NCBI GenBank assembly: GCA_016214855.1
Contig: JACRMT010000002.1
Location: forward strand, 124,001-188,000
Length of the DNA stretch: 64,000 nucleotides
From: Nitrospirota bacterium
GTDB taxonomy: Bacteria > Nitrospirota > Thermodesulfovibrionia > Thermodesulfovibrionales > UBA6898
Reading direction: 5' to 3'
In this document: piece by piece, positions 17,631-26,429 of the stretch
Layout of the letters: every line of letters begins with the position of its first letter
How positions within the stretch are numbered: the first letter of the stretch is position 1
Translations under genes and position numbers: made by a program
Notes under the pieces: generated by a model
The model's database searches: none
Seen by the model: only the letters and a program-made list of their open reading frames with translations
What the model was told of the DNA's origin: nothing

Positions 17631-18386
17631 TCGTATCCTCTCCTTTCCTGTATAGATATTCATTCTGTCTCCGCGGGCAAACCCGATAAGGGTCACGCCG
17701 GACGAAGCAGCGATCTCAACGGAAAGGCTCGTAGGCGCTGCCCTGCTGATGATCACCGGGATGCCGCAGCGTCCGCATTTCAGAACGATCTCAGACGAGA
17801 GCCTGCCGCTTGCAAGCATGATCTTTCCGGGGAAGGGTATGTCTTCAAGAAGCGCATACCCGATCACCTTGTCCACGGCATTATGTCTGCCGATATCCTC
17901 GGTAAAGACGAGTATGTGCTGGCTGTCTGCAAGGGCTGCGCTATGGACTCCGCCCGTTGCCTTATATCCTTCAGATCTTTTTTGAAATTCATGGTACAGT
18001 GCCCTTATATCCTGAAGATCAAAGACCGCGGGATCAGATATTTTATTTTCGGGAAGCTGTCTGTTCAGGCTTATGCCGCCGGCGCAGCCAGAGGTGACAA
18101 CCTTTTCACCTGCAGCGATCGTACCGCTCGCCGGAATATCCACATTGATCTCATCGCCATAGGTGATCGATATCCTCTCTGCACACCATCCCCCTGAGAT
18201 AAGACCCTCATTGAAGACCACGCCGACGACAAACTCCCTGATCATCTGCGGACTGCAATAGAGGCTGAGTGCGTGATCGCCATTCACTGATATTCTTACT
18301 TTTTTTTCAACAGCAACAACATCCTCGACCTCTTCGACAGAGGCATCTCTGATCTTCACTATGTTGACTCTGCTCGATATGTCCAT
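17625..18386 (-). CDS. fdhD: Formate dehydrogenase sulfurtransferase FdhD
   Basis: FdhD moves sulfur from a cysteine desulfurase to the molybdenum cofactor of formate dehydrogenase, which is essential for activity. The 253-aa protein has the conserved segments FTEDIGRHNAVDKVIG and LKCGRCGIPVIISRAAPT. The loop that carries two cysteines in E. coli FdhD reads SGCAGG here, with one cysteine, a form I believe also occurs elsewhere. No formate dehydrogenase lies in the window. Such enzymes are often selenoproteins, which fits the Sec genes at 51-64 kb. Confidence 0.93.
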   Translation of the reverse strand: MDISSRVNIVKIRDASVEEVEDVVAVEKKVRISVNGDHALSLYCSPQMIREFVVGVVFNEGLISGGWCAERISITYGDEINVDIPASGTIAAGEKVVTSGCAGGISLNRQLPENKISDPAVFDLQDIRALYHEFQKRSEGYKATGGVHSAALADSQHILVFTEDIGRHNAVDKVIGYALLEDIPFPGKIMLASGRLSSEIVLKCGRCGIPVIISRAAPTSLSVEIAASSGVTLIGFARGDRMNIYTGKERIRL

Positions 18387-18425
18387 ATCTTATGCCTTCA
18401 GATATACGATGTTCTTGAGACTCAC

Positions 18426-18455
18426 TTGACAAGCGGCAGGCTTGCTTTCTATTAT
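18426..18455 (+). promoter_or_regulatory. Promoter of tRNA-Pro
   Basis: TTGACA (18426-18431) and TATTAT (18450-18455) are 18 nt apart, and the tRNA begins 9 nt after the -10 box. Confidence 0.75.
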
Positions 18456-18463
18456 GTCATGTT

Positions 18464-18540
18464 CGGGGCGTAGCGCAGTCCGGTAGCGCACACGGTTCGG
18501 GACCGTGGGGTCGAAGGTTCAAATCCTTTCGCCCCGACCA
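18464..18540 (+). tRNA. tRNA-Pro (CGG)
   Basis: The 77-nt gene folds as a cloverleaf: acceptor CGGGGCG with CGCCCCG, D arm with GCGC pairs, anticodon stem CACGG/CCGTG with loop TTCGGGA (anticodon CGG), T arm with TTCAAAT, and an encoded 3' CCA after the discriminator base A. It is an isolated gene with its own promoter. Confidence 0.95.
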
Positions 18541-18750
18541 TTTTCCCCTTTGATTTCATTGAATTATTCTATCACACTGTTGATAAAATAGGTGTGTGCT
18601 GATCTGCTGTAGGGTACAGCACGTGTCGATAACCTGAAAGTTCCTCATCGGCGCGGGATGGTCAGCCTTTTCGCTGCTGTTTGTCTTTCAACGAGAGCTG
18701 CCTGCCATTCGTTGCCTTGACAACCGTTTGGTGGTATCCTGTGCGTAGCC

Positions 18751-19590
18751 ATGTATAAGAAGATCCTTGCTGCGGTCAATGAACATCTGAACTCTGAAGT
18801 TGCTGCGCGCTATGCCCTGCATCTTGCGAAAGAAAATAACGCAAAGTTCTATATCTGTTTTGTTGCCGGGAAATGTATGTCGCAGCATAACTGCCGGACA
18901 GCCGAGGATGCAGTAAAACGTCTTTTCAATGAGGCAAAGGACCTGAACGTGCATGCTGAGAGCATTGCCGAAATGGGCGATCCTGTCGCAGATATCAGGA
19001 AGATCGTTCAGCATGAGAATATCAGCATTGTTTTTGCCGCAACGCGGCGGGAAGACATAAAAAGAAGGTTCTATGCAGGTACGATAGCGCGGAGTCTTTC
19101 CCTGAAGCTTCCCTGCTCGGTTGCCCTGGTGCGCGTAGTACATTCAGGGAGAGTGCATCCCGGCAAGATACTGGTCCCGCTCAAAGAAAAACTCGATCAC
19201 GTTACCGAGCGCGCCTCCTTTGTCACGCATATGGCCCATGCCTTCGGCTCAAAGGTCTTTGTCTTCCATGCCCCAAGACCCCTGACGAAATTCTTTCATG
19301 GGGAGATCCATCTGACAGAGCCGGAGTGGTCGGAGCGCAGATCACAGGACATCGCGCATTTCATGACCTATCTTAAAGAGCATGACATTGAACATGAAGG
19401 CCGTCACCTGCCCGGACAAACTGCCCGGAACATTACCATAGAAGCATTCGCAAAAAGACATGACCTTATCATCATGGGAGCAAGCGAGCGGAACCTTCTG
19501 ACATCCCTGTTGAAAGGCAATCCGGTTGAAGAAGTGCTTAAAGACACACCCTGCGACCTGATCATTCTGAAACCGCGTCATGAGGATTAA
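18751..19590 (+). CDS. Tandem universal stress protein (UspA) domains
   Basis: The 279-aa protein has two Usp domains. The first begins YKKILAAVNEHLNSEVAARYA and the second begins GKILVPLKEKLDHV and ends with the nucleotide-loop type motif IIMGASERNLLTSLLKGNPVEEVL. Usp proteins bind ATP or other nucleotides and serve in stress responses; several are tied to ion transporters. The gene overlaps the start of the P-type ATPase by 11 nt, so I infer a partner role in cation homeostasis. Confidence 0.85.
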   Translation: MYKKILAAVNEHLNSEVAARYALHLAKENNAKFYICFVAGKCMSQHNCRTAEDAVKRLFNEAKDLNVHAESIAEMGDPVADIRKIVQHENISIVFAATRREDIKRRFYAGTIARSLSLKLPCSVALVRVVHSGRVHPGKILVPLKEKLDHVTERASFVTHMAHAFGSKVFVFHAPRPLTKFFHGEIHLTEPEWSERRSQDIAHFMTYLKEHDIEHEGRHLPGQTARNITIEAFAKRHDLIIMGASERNLLTSLLKGNPVEEVLKDTPCDLIILKPRHED

Positions 19591-22288
19591 CGGCCTCTCG
19601 AAGGAGGAAGCCCTCAGGCAGCTTGTCAGTTCTGAGGAAGGCCTGTCAGAAGCAGAGGCAGCCAAACGATTGTCTGAGAGCGGTTTCAACGAGATCAGGG
19701 AGGTGCATAAGACACGTCTCACCCTGCGCTTTTTTAGCCAGTTCACACATTTTCTTGCGATCCTGCTTTGGGTTGGTGCAGGCCTCTCGTTCCTTTCCGA
19801 CTATCTCCATTCCGGTGAAGGCATGGCAACCCTCGGTTTTGCGATCATCGGCGTCATTGTAATCAATGCAATTTTCACCTTTATTCAGGAATACCGTGCA
19901 GAAAAAGCTCTCGAGGCGCTAAAGAAACTTTTGCCCTTCCAGGTAAGGATCATGAGGGAAGGAAAGGAAAAACAGGTCCATTCCCGGGAGGTCGTGCCCG
20001 GAGACATTGTTTTTTTTTCAGAAGGAGACAGGATACCGGCTGACACACGCCTGATCGAAAGCTCAACGCTCAAGGTGAATAACGCTGCCCTGACGGGTGA
20101 GTCAGAGGCAAGCCTCAGAGACCATAGCCCTTTTCAGGGAGAGCTGCCGGATAGTCCCAATATTGTGTTTGCCGGAACAACCGTAACAAGCGGCTCGGGC
20201 AAGGGACTGGTCTTCGCAACCGGCATGAGCACAGAGTTCGGAAGAATTGCCCATCTAACCAGCGCTGTTGAATCAGGCCTGAGCCCGCTTCAGAAAGAGA
20301 TAACCCGGACCACCAGGATCATAGCCGTTCTTGCTACGATCATCGGCCTCAGTTTCTTTGTCATCGGCCATTTCATGGGAAGGGTCTTTTGGGAGAACTT
20401 CATCTTTGCGATAGGAGTTATTGTGGCGCTGGTCCCTGAGGGCATGCTGCCGACCGTCACCCTTGCCCTTGCCATGGCAAGTCAGAGGATGGCAAAAAGA
20501 AAGGCCCTCATCAAAAACCTTTCTTCTGTAGAGACCCTGGGCTGTGTAACCGTGATCTGCACTGACAAGACCGGTACGCTGACCCAGAACAGGATGACTG
20601 CATCAAAAATATGGACAGATAACAGGATCACTGAGGCAAAGGACTATAGGCCGCAGGCAACAGACGTGCTGATGCAGGCTGCGTTCCTCTGCAATAATGC
20701 CCGCTATGCTGATAACGAATACCAGGGCGATCCCACAGAAACGGCTCTTCTAAAGCTCGCAACAGAAGGCATGGGCAGTCTCGATGCAGAGCGCATTTCA
20801 GAGATACCTTTTGACCCTGACCGCAAGAGGATGACAACACTGAACAGGATCGGAGATAAAAAATACGTCTTCTCAAAAGGCGCAATGGAGAGCATTTTGC
20901 CTTTATGCAGCAGATACCTGATTGACGGGGCGAATCAGGAGATGAATGAGCTGTTCCGCAAGCAGGCGATGAATGCATATCATCAGCTGATGGACAGCGG
21001 CCTGCGGGTACTTGCGTTTGCGTATAAAACGGCAGCGAACAGTGATCAGCTGTCAGTAATCAGCTCCCAATCCCCAATCCCTGGCCCCCAGGCCCTTGAA
21101 TCTGATCTCGTCTTCCTCGGATTGATCGGGCTTGAAGACCCGCCGCGTCCTGAAGTTCCTGATGCCTTAACAAAATGCCATGGGGCAGGGATCAGGGTGA
21201 TCATGATCACCGGCGATGGAAGCAGAACAGCCGTTGCCATAGCGCGCGAGATAGGCCTGGTAAGAGGAGAGCCGGTCGTTATAGAAGGCTCCGAGCTCGT
21301 CACTATGAATGACCATGAACTGCGAGAAAAACTCTCTGCAAAAGAGATCATCTTTGCGCGTATGACGCCCAAGCACAAGATGCGGGTCGTCTCGATTCTG
21401 AAAGAGCAGGGAGAACGGGTTGCCGTAACAGGCGATGGCGTCAATGATGCCCCTGCGCTCAAGATGGCAGACATAGGCATCGCCATGGGCATCTCAGGCA
21501 CAGACGTAGCAAAAGAAGCGTCAGACATGATACTGCTCGACGACAACTTTGCCACGATCATCAATGCGGTCGAGGAAGGCAGGGCAGTATTTGAAAATAT
21601 ACGAAAATTTATTGTCTACTTTTTCACTTCGAATGTTGCTGAACTGGTGCCGTTCGTCATTTTTGTGATCTTCAGAGTGCCACTGCCTCTGACAATCATG
21701 CAGGTGCTTGCCATCGACCTGGGGACTGACCTGATCCCAGGTCTCGCTCTCGGGGCCGAAAAACCGACAAAAGGTCTGATGGCATTGCCTCCCCGCAGCC
21801 CCCGGGAGAAGCTGCTGAATGCGAAAGTGCTCTCTCTGGTCTTTCTTTTTCTCGGCTCGATCGAGGCTTCAGCAGGTCTCTTCGGATTTTTCCATGTTAT
21901 GGAACAGGGCGGATGGCAATGGGGTGAGATGCTGCCTCCCAATAACATCCTCTATATTCAGGCAACTACAGCCTGTCTTACCGGCATCGTGATCGCACAG
22001 GTAGCAAATGTCTTTGCCTGCAGGTCATTCAGGGAATCTGTCTTCAGCATCGGGTTCTTCACGAACAGGCTGATATTTGTCGGCATAGCCTTTGAGCTGG
22101 CACTCCAGTTCTTCATTGTGTACCACCCTTGGGGAAACAGGATATTCAGCACTTATCCGATCGCCATGAGCACATGGCTTGTGCTCATCCCCTTTGCCTT
22201 TGTCCTCTTCTTTGCCGAAGAAGCGAGGAAAGCAATTATGCGATATAATCACCCGCTCAGTTCATCAAAATCCACTTTTAGTCTGTAA
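19580..22288 (+). CDS. P2-type cation-transporting ATPase
   Basis: This 902-aa P-type ATPase has an N-terminal cation-ATPase domain, the A-domain loop TGES, the TM4 motif ALVPEGMLPTVTLALAMAS, the phosphorylation site CTDKTGTLTQNRM (Asp near residue 329), the hinge GDGVNDAPALKMADIGIAMG and six C-terminal TM helices. The PEGMLPTVT region resembles Na+/K+- and Ca2+-ATPases; the transported ion cannot be told from sequence alone. A short linker near residues 487-505 (SDQLSVISSQSPIPGPQ) looks like an inserted repeat. It overlaps the Usp gene upstream and overlaps convergent kdpE by 40 nt. Confidence 0.92.
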   Translation: MRINGLSKEEALRQLVSSEEGLSEAEAAKRLSESGFNEIREVHKTRLTLRFFSQFTHFLAILLWVGAGLSFLSDYLHSGEGMATLGFAIIGVIVINAIFTFIQEYRAEKALEALKKLLPFQVRIMREGKEKQVHSREVVPGDIVFFSEGDRIPADTRLIESSTLKVNNAALTGESEASLRDHSPFQGELPDSPNIVFAGTTVTSGSGKGLVFATGMSTEFGRIAHLTSAVESGLSPLQKEITRTTRIIAVLATIIGLSFFVIGHFMGRVFWENFIFAIGVIVALVPEGMLPTVTLALAMASQRMAKRKALIKNLSSVETLGCVTVICTDKTGTLTQNRMTASKIWTDNRITEAKDYRPQATDVLMQAAFLCNNARYADNEYQGDPTETALLKLATEGMGSLDAERISEIPFDPDRKRMTTLNRIGDKKYVFSKGAMESILPLCSRYLIDGANQEMNELFRKQAMNAYHQLMDSGLRVLAFAYKTAANSDQLSVISSQSPIPGPQALESDLVFLGLIGLEDPPRPEVPDALTKCHGAGIRVIMITGDGSRTAVAIAREIGLVRGEPVVIEGSELVTMNDHELREKLSAKEIIFARMTPKHKMRVVSILKEQGERVAVTGDGVNDAPALKMADIGIAMGISGTDVAKEASDMILLDDNFATIINAVEEGRAVFENIRKFIVYFFTSNVAELVPFVIFVIFRVPLPLTIMQVLAIDLGTDLIPGLALGAEKPTKGLMALPPRSPREKLLNAKVLSLVFLFLGSIEASAGLFGFFHVMEQGGWQWGEMLPPNNILYIQATTACLTGIVIAQVANVFACRSFRESVFSIGFFTNRLIFVGIAFELALQFFIVYHPWGNRIFSTYPIAMSTWLVLIPFAFVLFFAEEARKAIMRYNHPLSSSKSTFSL

Positions 22289-22962
22289 CCGACACCGGGT
22301 TCATTAATGAAGAAACGCGGCCGCGCAGGATCAGCCTCCAGCTTATGGCGAAGCTGGGCCATATAGATGCGCAGATAATGGCTCTGGTTCACATATGCAG
22401 GGCCCCAGACCTCCTTCATCAGCTGACTGTGGGTAATGACCTTGCCGGAATGTTTTATCAGTGTCGTCAGGAGCCGGTATTCAATAGGGGTCAGATGCAC
22501 TTCTCTGTCATCAAGCAACACCTGCCTCTTCACAAGGTCGACCTTCAGGTTGTCCAGAACAAAGACTGCCTCCTCTTCGCCATGCTGCGTTGCCGTATGA
22601 CGGAGCGCCACTCGAATTCTGGCTAATAGTTCGCCTGCGCCAAAGGGCTTGGTCAGATAGTCGTCTGCGCCTGCATCAAGCGCCCTGATCTTATCCTCTT
22701 CCTGTTCCCGTGCAGAAAGAACAATGATAGGGATCTGAGTCCACTCCCGCAGCCTTTTCGTAACCTCAATTCCGTCGATATCGGGCAGGCCGAGATCGAG
22801 CAGCACGACATCCGGATTTCGTGTTGCTGCCTGAGTCAAGCCATCCTGTCCCGTACCCGACTCAATAAGGCGGTACCCGTGACCCTGGAGCGTTATCCGC
22901 AGGAAGCGGCGCATCTGCGGCTCGTCCTCGATCAGGAGTATTAATCCCTTATCCTCGGCCAT
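22249..22962 (-). CDS. kdpE: OmpR-family response regulator KdpE-like
   Basis: The 237-aa protein has a receiver domain (phospho-Asp in VVLLDLGLPDIDG, switch Lys in LTKPFGAGELLARI) and a C-terminal winged helix (LTPIEYRLLTTLIKHSGKVITHSQLMKEVWG). The wording of both domains is KdpE-like. KdpE normally controls the kdpFABC potassium pump, but no kdp structural genes are present. It sits 10 nt after its kinase. Targets may include the neighbouring P-type ATPase or the permease. Confidence 0.85.
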   Translation of the reverse strand: MAEDKGLILLIEDEPQMRRFLRITLQGHGYRLIESGTGQDGLTQAATRNPDVVLLDLGLPDIDGIEVTKRLREWTQIPIIVLSAREQEEDKIRALDAGADDYLTKPFGAGELLARIRVALRHTATQHGEEEAVFVLDNLKVDLVKRQVLLDDREVHLTPIEYRLLTTLIKHSGKVITHSQLMKEVWGPAYVNQSHYLRIYMAQLRHKLEADPARPRFFINEPGVGYRLKVDFDELSG

Positions 22963-22972
22963 ACGGCTTACC

Positions 22973-24031
22973 TCATTCCTTTTCCATCAACGGCTGTTCA
23001 CCTTCCAACGGAAGGGTGAAGCGGAAGGCTGCTCCTTTGCCAATGCGATTTTCGGCCCATATGCTGCCACCGTGGGCAGTTACAATTGCCCGACAGATCG
23101 CCAGTCCCAAGCCGATGCCGCCCCCGGGTCCTGGGCCGCGCACAAACTTCTCAAAGATGCGTTCTTCGCCTGCATGAGGAAGACCCGGACCTCTGTCAGC
23201 AATTTCTATCGTCACTTCGGATTCCGTGACAGATGCGGAGATCTCAAGCGGCGTCCGGGCGGGCGTATATTTAAGTGCATTATCAAACAGATTCATAAGG
23301 ACCTGCTCAATAAGCAGAGGGTCAAAGGGGATCAGCGGCAGATCTCCAGGAAGGCTGACTGCGACATGACGATCTTTGAGCTTTCCAGAAAGCCGGTTCA
23401 GCACAACCCCGACGATCTCCTCCAGGGACTGCCATTCCTTCTTTATGGTTATGGCCCTGGATTCAAGGCGTGTCATATCCAGCACATTACGGATGATCTG
23501 GTTCAGGTGGTCAGCTTCTTCAGCAATGGTCTTTGTAAGCTCTTGCTTATTGTGCTGATCAAGAATTGCGTCCTGCTGCAGAAGGGTCGTTGCAGCGCCG
23601 GTAATAGCTGCAAGCGGGGTCCTAAGGTCATGCGAAACCGAACTGAGCATAGTGCTTCGCAGCGCCTCGGTCTCAGCCCTTAAAAGCGCCTGCTGCGCTG
23701 CAGTTGCCTGTTCACGCACTCGCAGGGTTAATCTGCTGATCACAACAGCAACGACGAACATTACAGCAAAGGTAACGACGTATCGTGCATCGTGCACCGC
23801 AAAGGTAAAGTATGGGGGAATAAAAAAGAAATCAAAGGCAGCGACGCTCAGAAGTGTGGCCAGGAGAGATGGTCCCTTACTGCTGAAGCTTGCGGTAACA
23901 ACGATTCCCAGGAGGTATATCATCGCAAGATCGACATGGGTAACGTATGGTGAAAAAATACCTGCCAGGACCGTACAGACGGCAACACTGCCGATGCTCA
24001 GGAGCCAGCCGCGTCCAGCTATCTTGATCAT
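22973..24031 (-). CDS. KdpD-like sensor kinase lacking the N-terminal KdpD/Usp domains
   Basis: The 352-aa protein matches only the C-terminal part of KdpD: a DUF4118 four-helix membrane region (about residues 8-105, with FFFIPPYFTFAV), the histidine in SSVSHDLRTPLAAITG (near 135) and an ATPase domain ending in GGGIGLGLAICRAIV. Classical KdpD is near 900 aa and starts with KdpD and Usp domains, which are absent. A separate Usp protein is encoded 4.4 kb away. It probably senses potassium or envelope status and phosphorylates the adjacent KdpE-like protein. Confidence 0.85.
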   Translation of the reverse strand: MIKIAGRGWLLSIGSVAVCTVLAGIFSPYVTHVDLAMIYLLGIVVTASFSSKGPSLLATLLSVAAFDFFFIPPYFTFAVHDARYVVTFAVMFVVAVVISRLTLRVREQATAAQQALLRAETEALRSTMLSSVSHDLRTPLAAITGAATTLLQQDAILDQHNKQELTKTIAEEADHLNQIIRNVLDMTRLESRAITIKKEWQSLEEIVGVVLNRLSGKLKDRHVAVSLPGDLPLIPFDPLLIEQVLMNLFDNALKYTPARTPLEISASVTESEVTIEIADRGPGLPHAGEERIFEKFVRGPGPGGGIGLGLAICRAIVTAHGGSIWAENRIGKGAAFRFTLPLEGEQPLMEKE

Positions 24032-24185
24032 TGATTATGGTTGCATATGCCTGCTGAAATTACAAGACAGGAGACGCTCCCTGTTCTGTTCCGGTGCGTA
24101 AAAATGTTGTAAAGAATTGCAGAATGGCTATTGTTACCATTGACAGGTCTGCGCATGCGGAGTTAGCATGCAATTAATACATGCA

Positions 24186-24335
24186 GCCGAGATCCATTGT
24201 TCATCGCTTCGATGGAGATGGATGCGGGGGACCCAGATTTTGGGGCGTATTTCCCGATCGCATATCGGGAATAGGGCACTTCCAGGCCCGAGCCCGTCAG
24301 CTAACCTCGTAGGCATATGGAAGGGCCAGGCCAGG
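24186..24335 (+). ncRNA. c-di-AMP riboswitch (ydaO/yuaA type)
   Basis: The leader of the permease gene contains the hallmark ydaO segments in order: GGGGGACCCA, GGGGCGTATTTCCC, GGGAATAGGGCACTTCC, and the highly conserved CCCGTCAGCTAACCTCGTAGGC. Known members turn genes off when c-di-AMP is high, commonly genes for potassium or osmolyte uptake. An intrinsic terminator follows directly. Boundaries are approximate because the outer P1 stem was not modelled. Confidence 0.92.
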
Positions 24336-24343
24336 AATAACGA

Positions 24344-24364
24344 CCGCCGCCCGGCGGTTTTTTA
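24344..24364 (+). terminator. Riboswitch-controlled intrinsic terminator
   Basis: CCGCCG and CGGCGG pair across a 2-nt loop and are followed by six T residues. It lies between the c-di-AMP aptamer and the permease start, the expected place for ligand-dependent termination. Confidence 0.88.
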
Positions 24365-24396
24365 TTTTCTCCTTCAGCCCTCAGAGGAGTACTATC

Positions 24397-26211
24397 ATGT
24401 CTCTCAAGAGTTTTCTTATCGGCAGTCCCATTGAAACCATCAAGGAAAAGCACGAACGCCTCTCAAAGACCATGGGTCTGGCCGTCTTTTCCTCTGACCC
24501 CCTCTCATCCGTAGCATATGGAACTGAAGAGATCCTTTTTGCCCTTGTGGTCGGCGGAGCAGCATTTCTGAACTACCTTCTGCCGATCGCTGCAGCGATC
24601 GTGGTGCTCGTATTGATCGTGGCAACATCGTATTACCAGACGATCCATGCATATTCCTCGGGCGGCGGCGCGTATATCGTTGCAAAGGACAATCTTGGCG
24701 ACTATCCCGGTCTTGTGGCAGGGGCGGCCCTCCTGATCGACTATGTGCTTACGGTTACGGTCAGCGTCTCTGCAGGCATTGCTGCCATAACCTCAGCCTT
24801 TCCCCTGATGCGCGACCATACGGTCTCACTCTGCCTCTTTGCCATATTGTTCATCTCGCTCATGAACCTGAGAGGCGTGCGGGAATCAGGCAAGGCATTT
24901 TCGCTGCCGGTATATGTCTTCATCGGCGGTCTGCTGCTGCTCATCGGAGCAAGCTTTGCAAACTCCTTTTCACATCCATCTGTCGCTTATGCAGCCCTCA
25001 GGGAGCCTGCCTCGGCAATATTCCCTGCCTTCATCATTTTGAAGGCCTTTGCCTCGGGCTGTGCCACACTCACCGGCATAGAAGCAGTCTCCAACGGCGT
25101 CAAGGCATTCAAGGCACCTGAGGCAAAAAATGCCGGCATCACGCTTATCTGGATGGCTGTTACGCTGGCCATACTCACCGTCGGCATCGCATACTACGCG
25201 CATTATTATGCTATCCTGCCGAACGAGAACGAGACTGTGCTTTCGCAGCTCACCAGAACGATCTTTTCGAAAGGGCCCATCTATTATGGCATTCAGTTTG
25301 CCACAGCGCTCATCCTGATCCTCGCAGCCAATACGTCATATGCGGATTTTCCGCGGCTTTCCTCGATCATGGCAAATGACCGGTACCTGCCGAGACAGCT
25401 CAGCAACCGCGGAGACAAGCTGGTATTTTCGAACGGCATACTTATCCTTGGTTTCCTCTCTGCCCTGCTGCTCGTGCTCTTCAGGGGTGACACCCATTCC
25501 CTTATTCCGCTCTATGCTGTCGGCGTCTTTACGGCCTTTACCCTTTCCCAGGTCGGCATGGTGAAGCACTGGATGCGAGAAAAAGGAAGAGGCTGGATCA
25601 AGAGTGCAGTGATAAACGGTATTGGAGGTCTTGTCACCGGTGTAGTTCTGATAATCATTGCTGTCGAAAAATTCAGCCAGGGGGCCTGGATGGTGCTGGT
25701 CGCCATACCGGTGCTTGTGTTTCTAACAAGAAAGGTCCATCAGCATTATCAGTCCGTTGCCGATCAGCTCTCAATTGACGGGTGTGTTATCGAGGAAATG
25801 GATTATCAGCACCACTCGGTCATCATCCCGATCTCAGGCATGCAGCAGGCGGTCATCGGGGCTATAAGATACGGAAAGGCGCTCTCTGATGATGTCACGG
25901 CTGTTTATGTATACATAGACCCTGTCGAGACCAGAAAGATGAAGGAGAAGTGGGACTCCCGCTGCATGGGAGTAAAACTCGAGATCCTGCATTCTCCTTA
26001 CCGGTCAGTAACAGAGCCTCTCATGGACTATATAGACGGCATACGAGACCATTACCCGGACGGTGTTATCACGGTGGTGCTGCCGGAGTTCGTGCCGACC
26101 AGGTGGTGGCATCACCTTCTGCATAACCAGACGGCTCTATTTCTCAAAGGGATACTGCTCTTCAAAAAAGGAGTCGTTTCGACCAGCGTGCCGTTCCATC
26201 TGAGAAAATAG
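24397..26211 (+). CDS. KimA-like APC-family potassium transporter
   Basis: The 604-aa protein has about twelve TM helices, an APC-superfamily start (DPLSSVAYGTEEILFAL) and a C-terminal cytoplasmic domain of about 150 residues (from KVHQHYQSVADQL). Length and layout match B. subtilis KimA (YdaO), a high-affinity K+ importer. The c-di-AMP riboswitch and terminator in its leader support a K+ role, since high c-di-AMP signals potassium excess. The start follows GAGGAG. The substrate could be another cation or an amino acid, but context favours K+. Confidence 0.88.
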   Translation: MSLKSFLIGSPIETIKEKHERLSKTMGLAVFSSDPLSSVAYGTEEILFALVVGGAAFLNYLLPIAAAIVVLVLIVATSYYQTIHAYSSGGGAYIVAKDNLGDYPGLVAGAALLIDYVLTVTVSVSAGIAAITSAFPLMRDHTVSLCLFAILFISLMNLRGVRESGKAFSLPVYVFIGGLLLLIGASFANSFSHPSVAYAALREPASAIFPAFIILKAFASGCATLTGIEAVSNGVKAFKAPEAKNAGITLIWMAVTLAILTVGIAYYAHYYAILPNENETVLSQLTRTIFSKGPIYYGIQFATALILILAANTSYADFPRLSSIMANDRYLPRQLSNRGDKLVFSNGILILGFLSALLLVLFRGDTHSLIPLYAVGVFTAFTLSQVGMVKHWMREKGRGWIKSAVINGIGGLVTGVVLIIIAVEKFSQGAWMVLVAIPVLVFLTRKVHQHYQSVADQLSIDGCVIEEMDYQHHSVIIPISGMQQAVIGAIRYGKALSDDVTAVYVYIDPVETRKMKEKWDSRCMGVKLEILHSPYRSVTEPLMDYIDGIRDHYPDGVITVVLPEFVPTRWWHHLLHNQTALFLKGILLFKKGVVSTSVPFHLRK

Positions 26212-26265
26212 GAGCTTCCCTGTTAAGGGGTTGTTCTGTAACACTTCAGTGGACAGATTCAAGAT

Positions 26266-26353
26266 CCCCTCCTTACCAAGGAGGGGTATGGGGAGGTTTT
26301 TGTTCATTTTCCGATACCCCACCCGACCTCCCCTTGGAAAGGGGAGGAGGATT
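26266..26353. repeat. Imperfect palindromic repeat, CCTCCCC/GGGGAGG type
   Basis: Two C/G-rich hairpins (CCCCTCCTT with AAGGAGGGG; CCTCCCCTT with AAGGGGAGG) frame a shared ATACCCC/GGGGTAT pair, so the whole unit can fold as one large cruciform. A related piece recurs near 28550. It looks like a dispersed extragenic repeat, not a gene. Confidence 0.6.
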
Positions 26354-26429
26354 GCCACCAACAACTGAAGCGTTACGCTGTTGCCAATAAAACAGTGGAC
26401 ATTTGTGCGGTTTTCTCTATAATGAAGGC

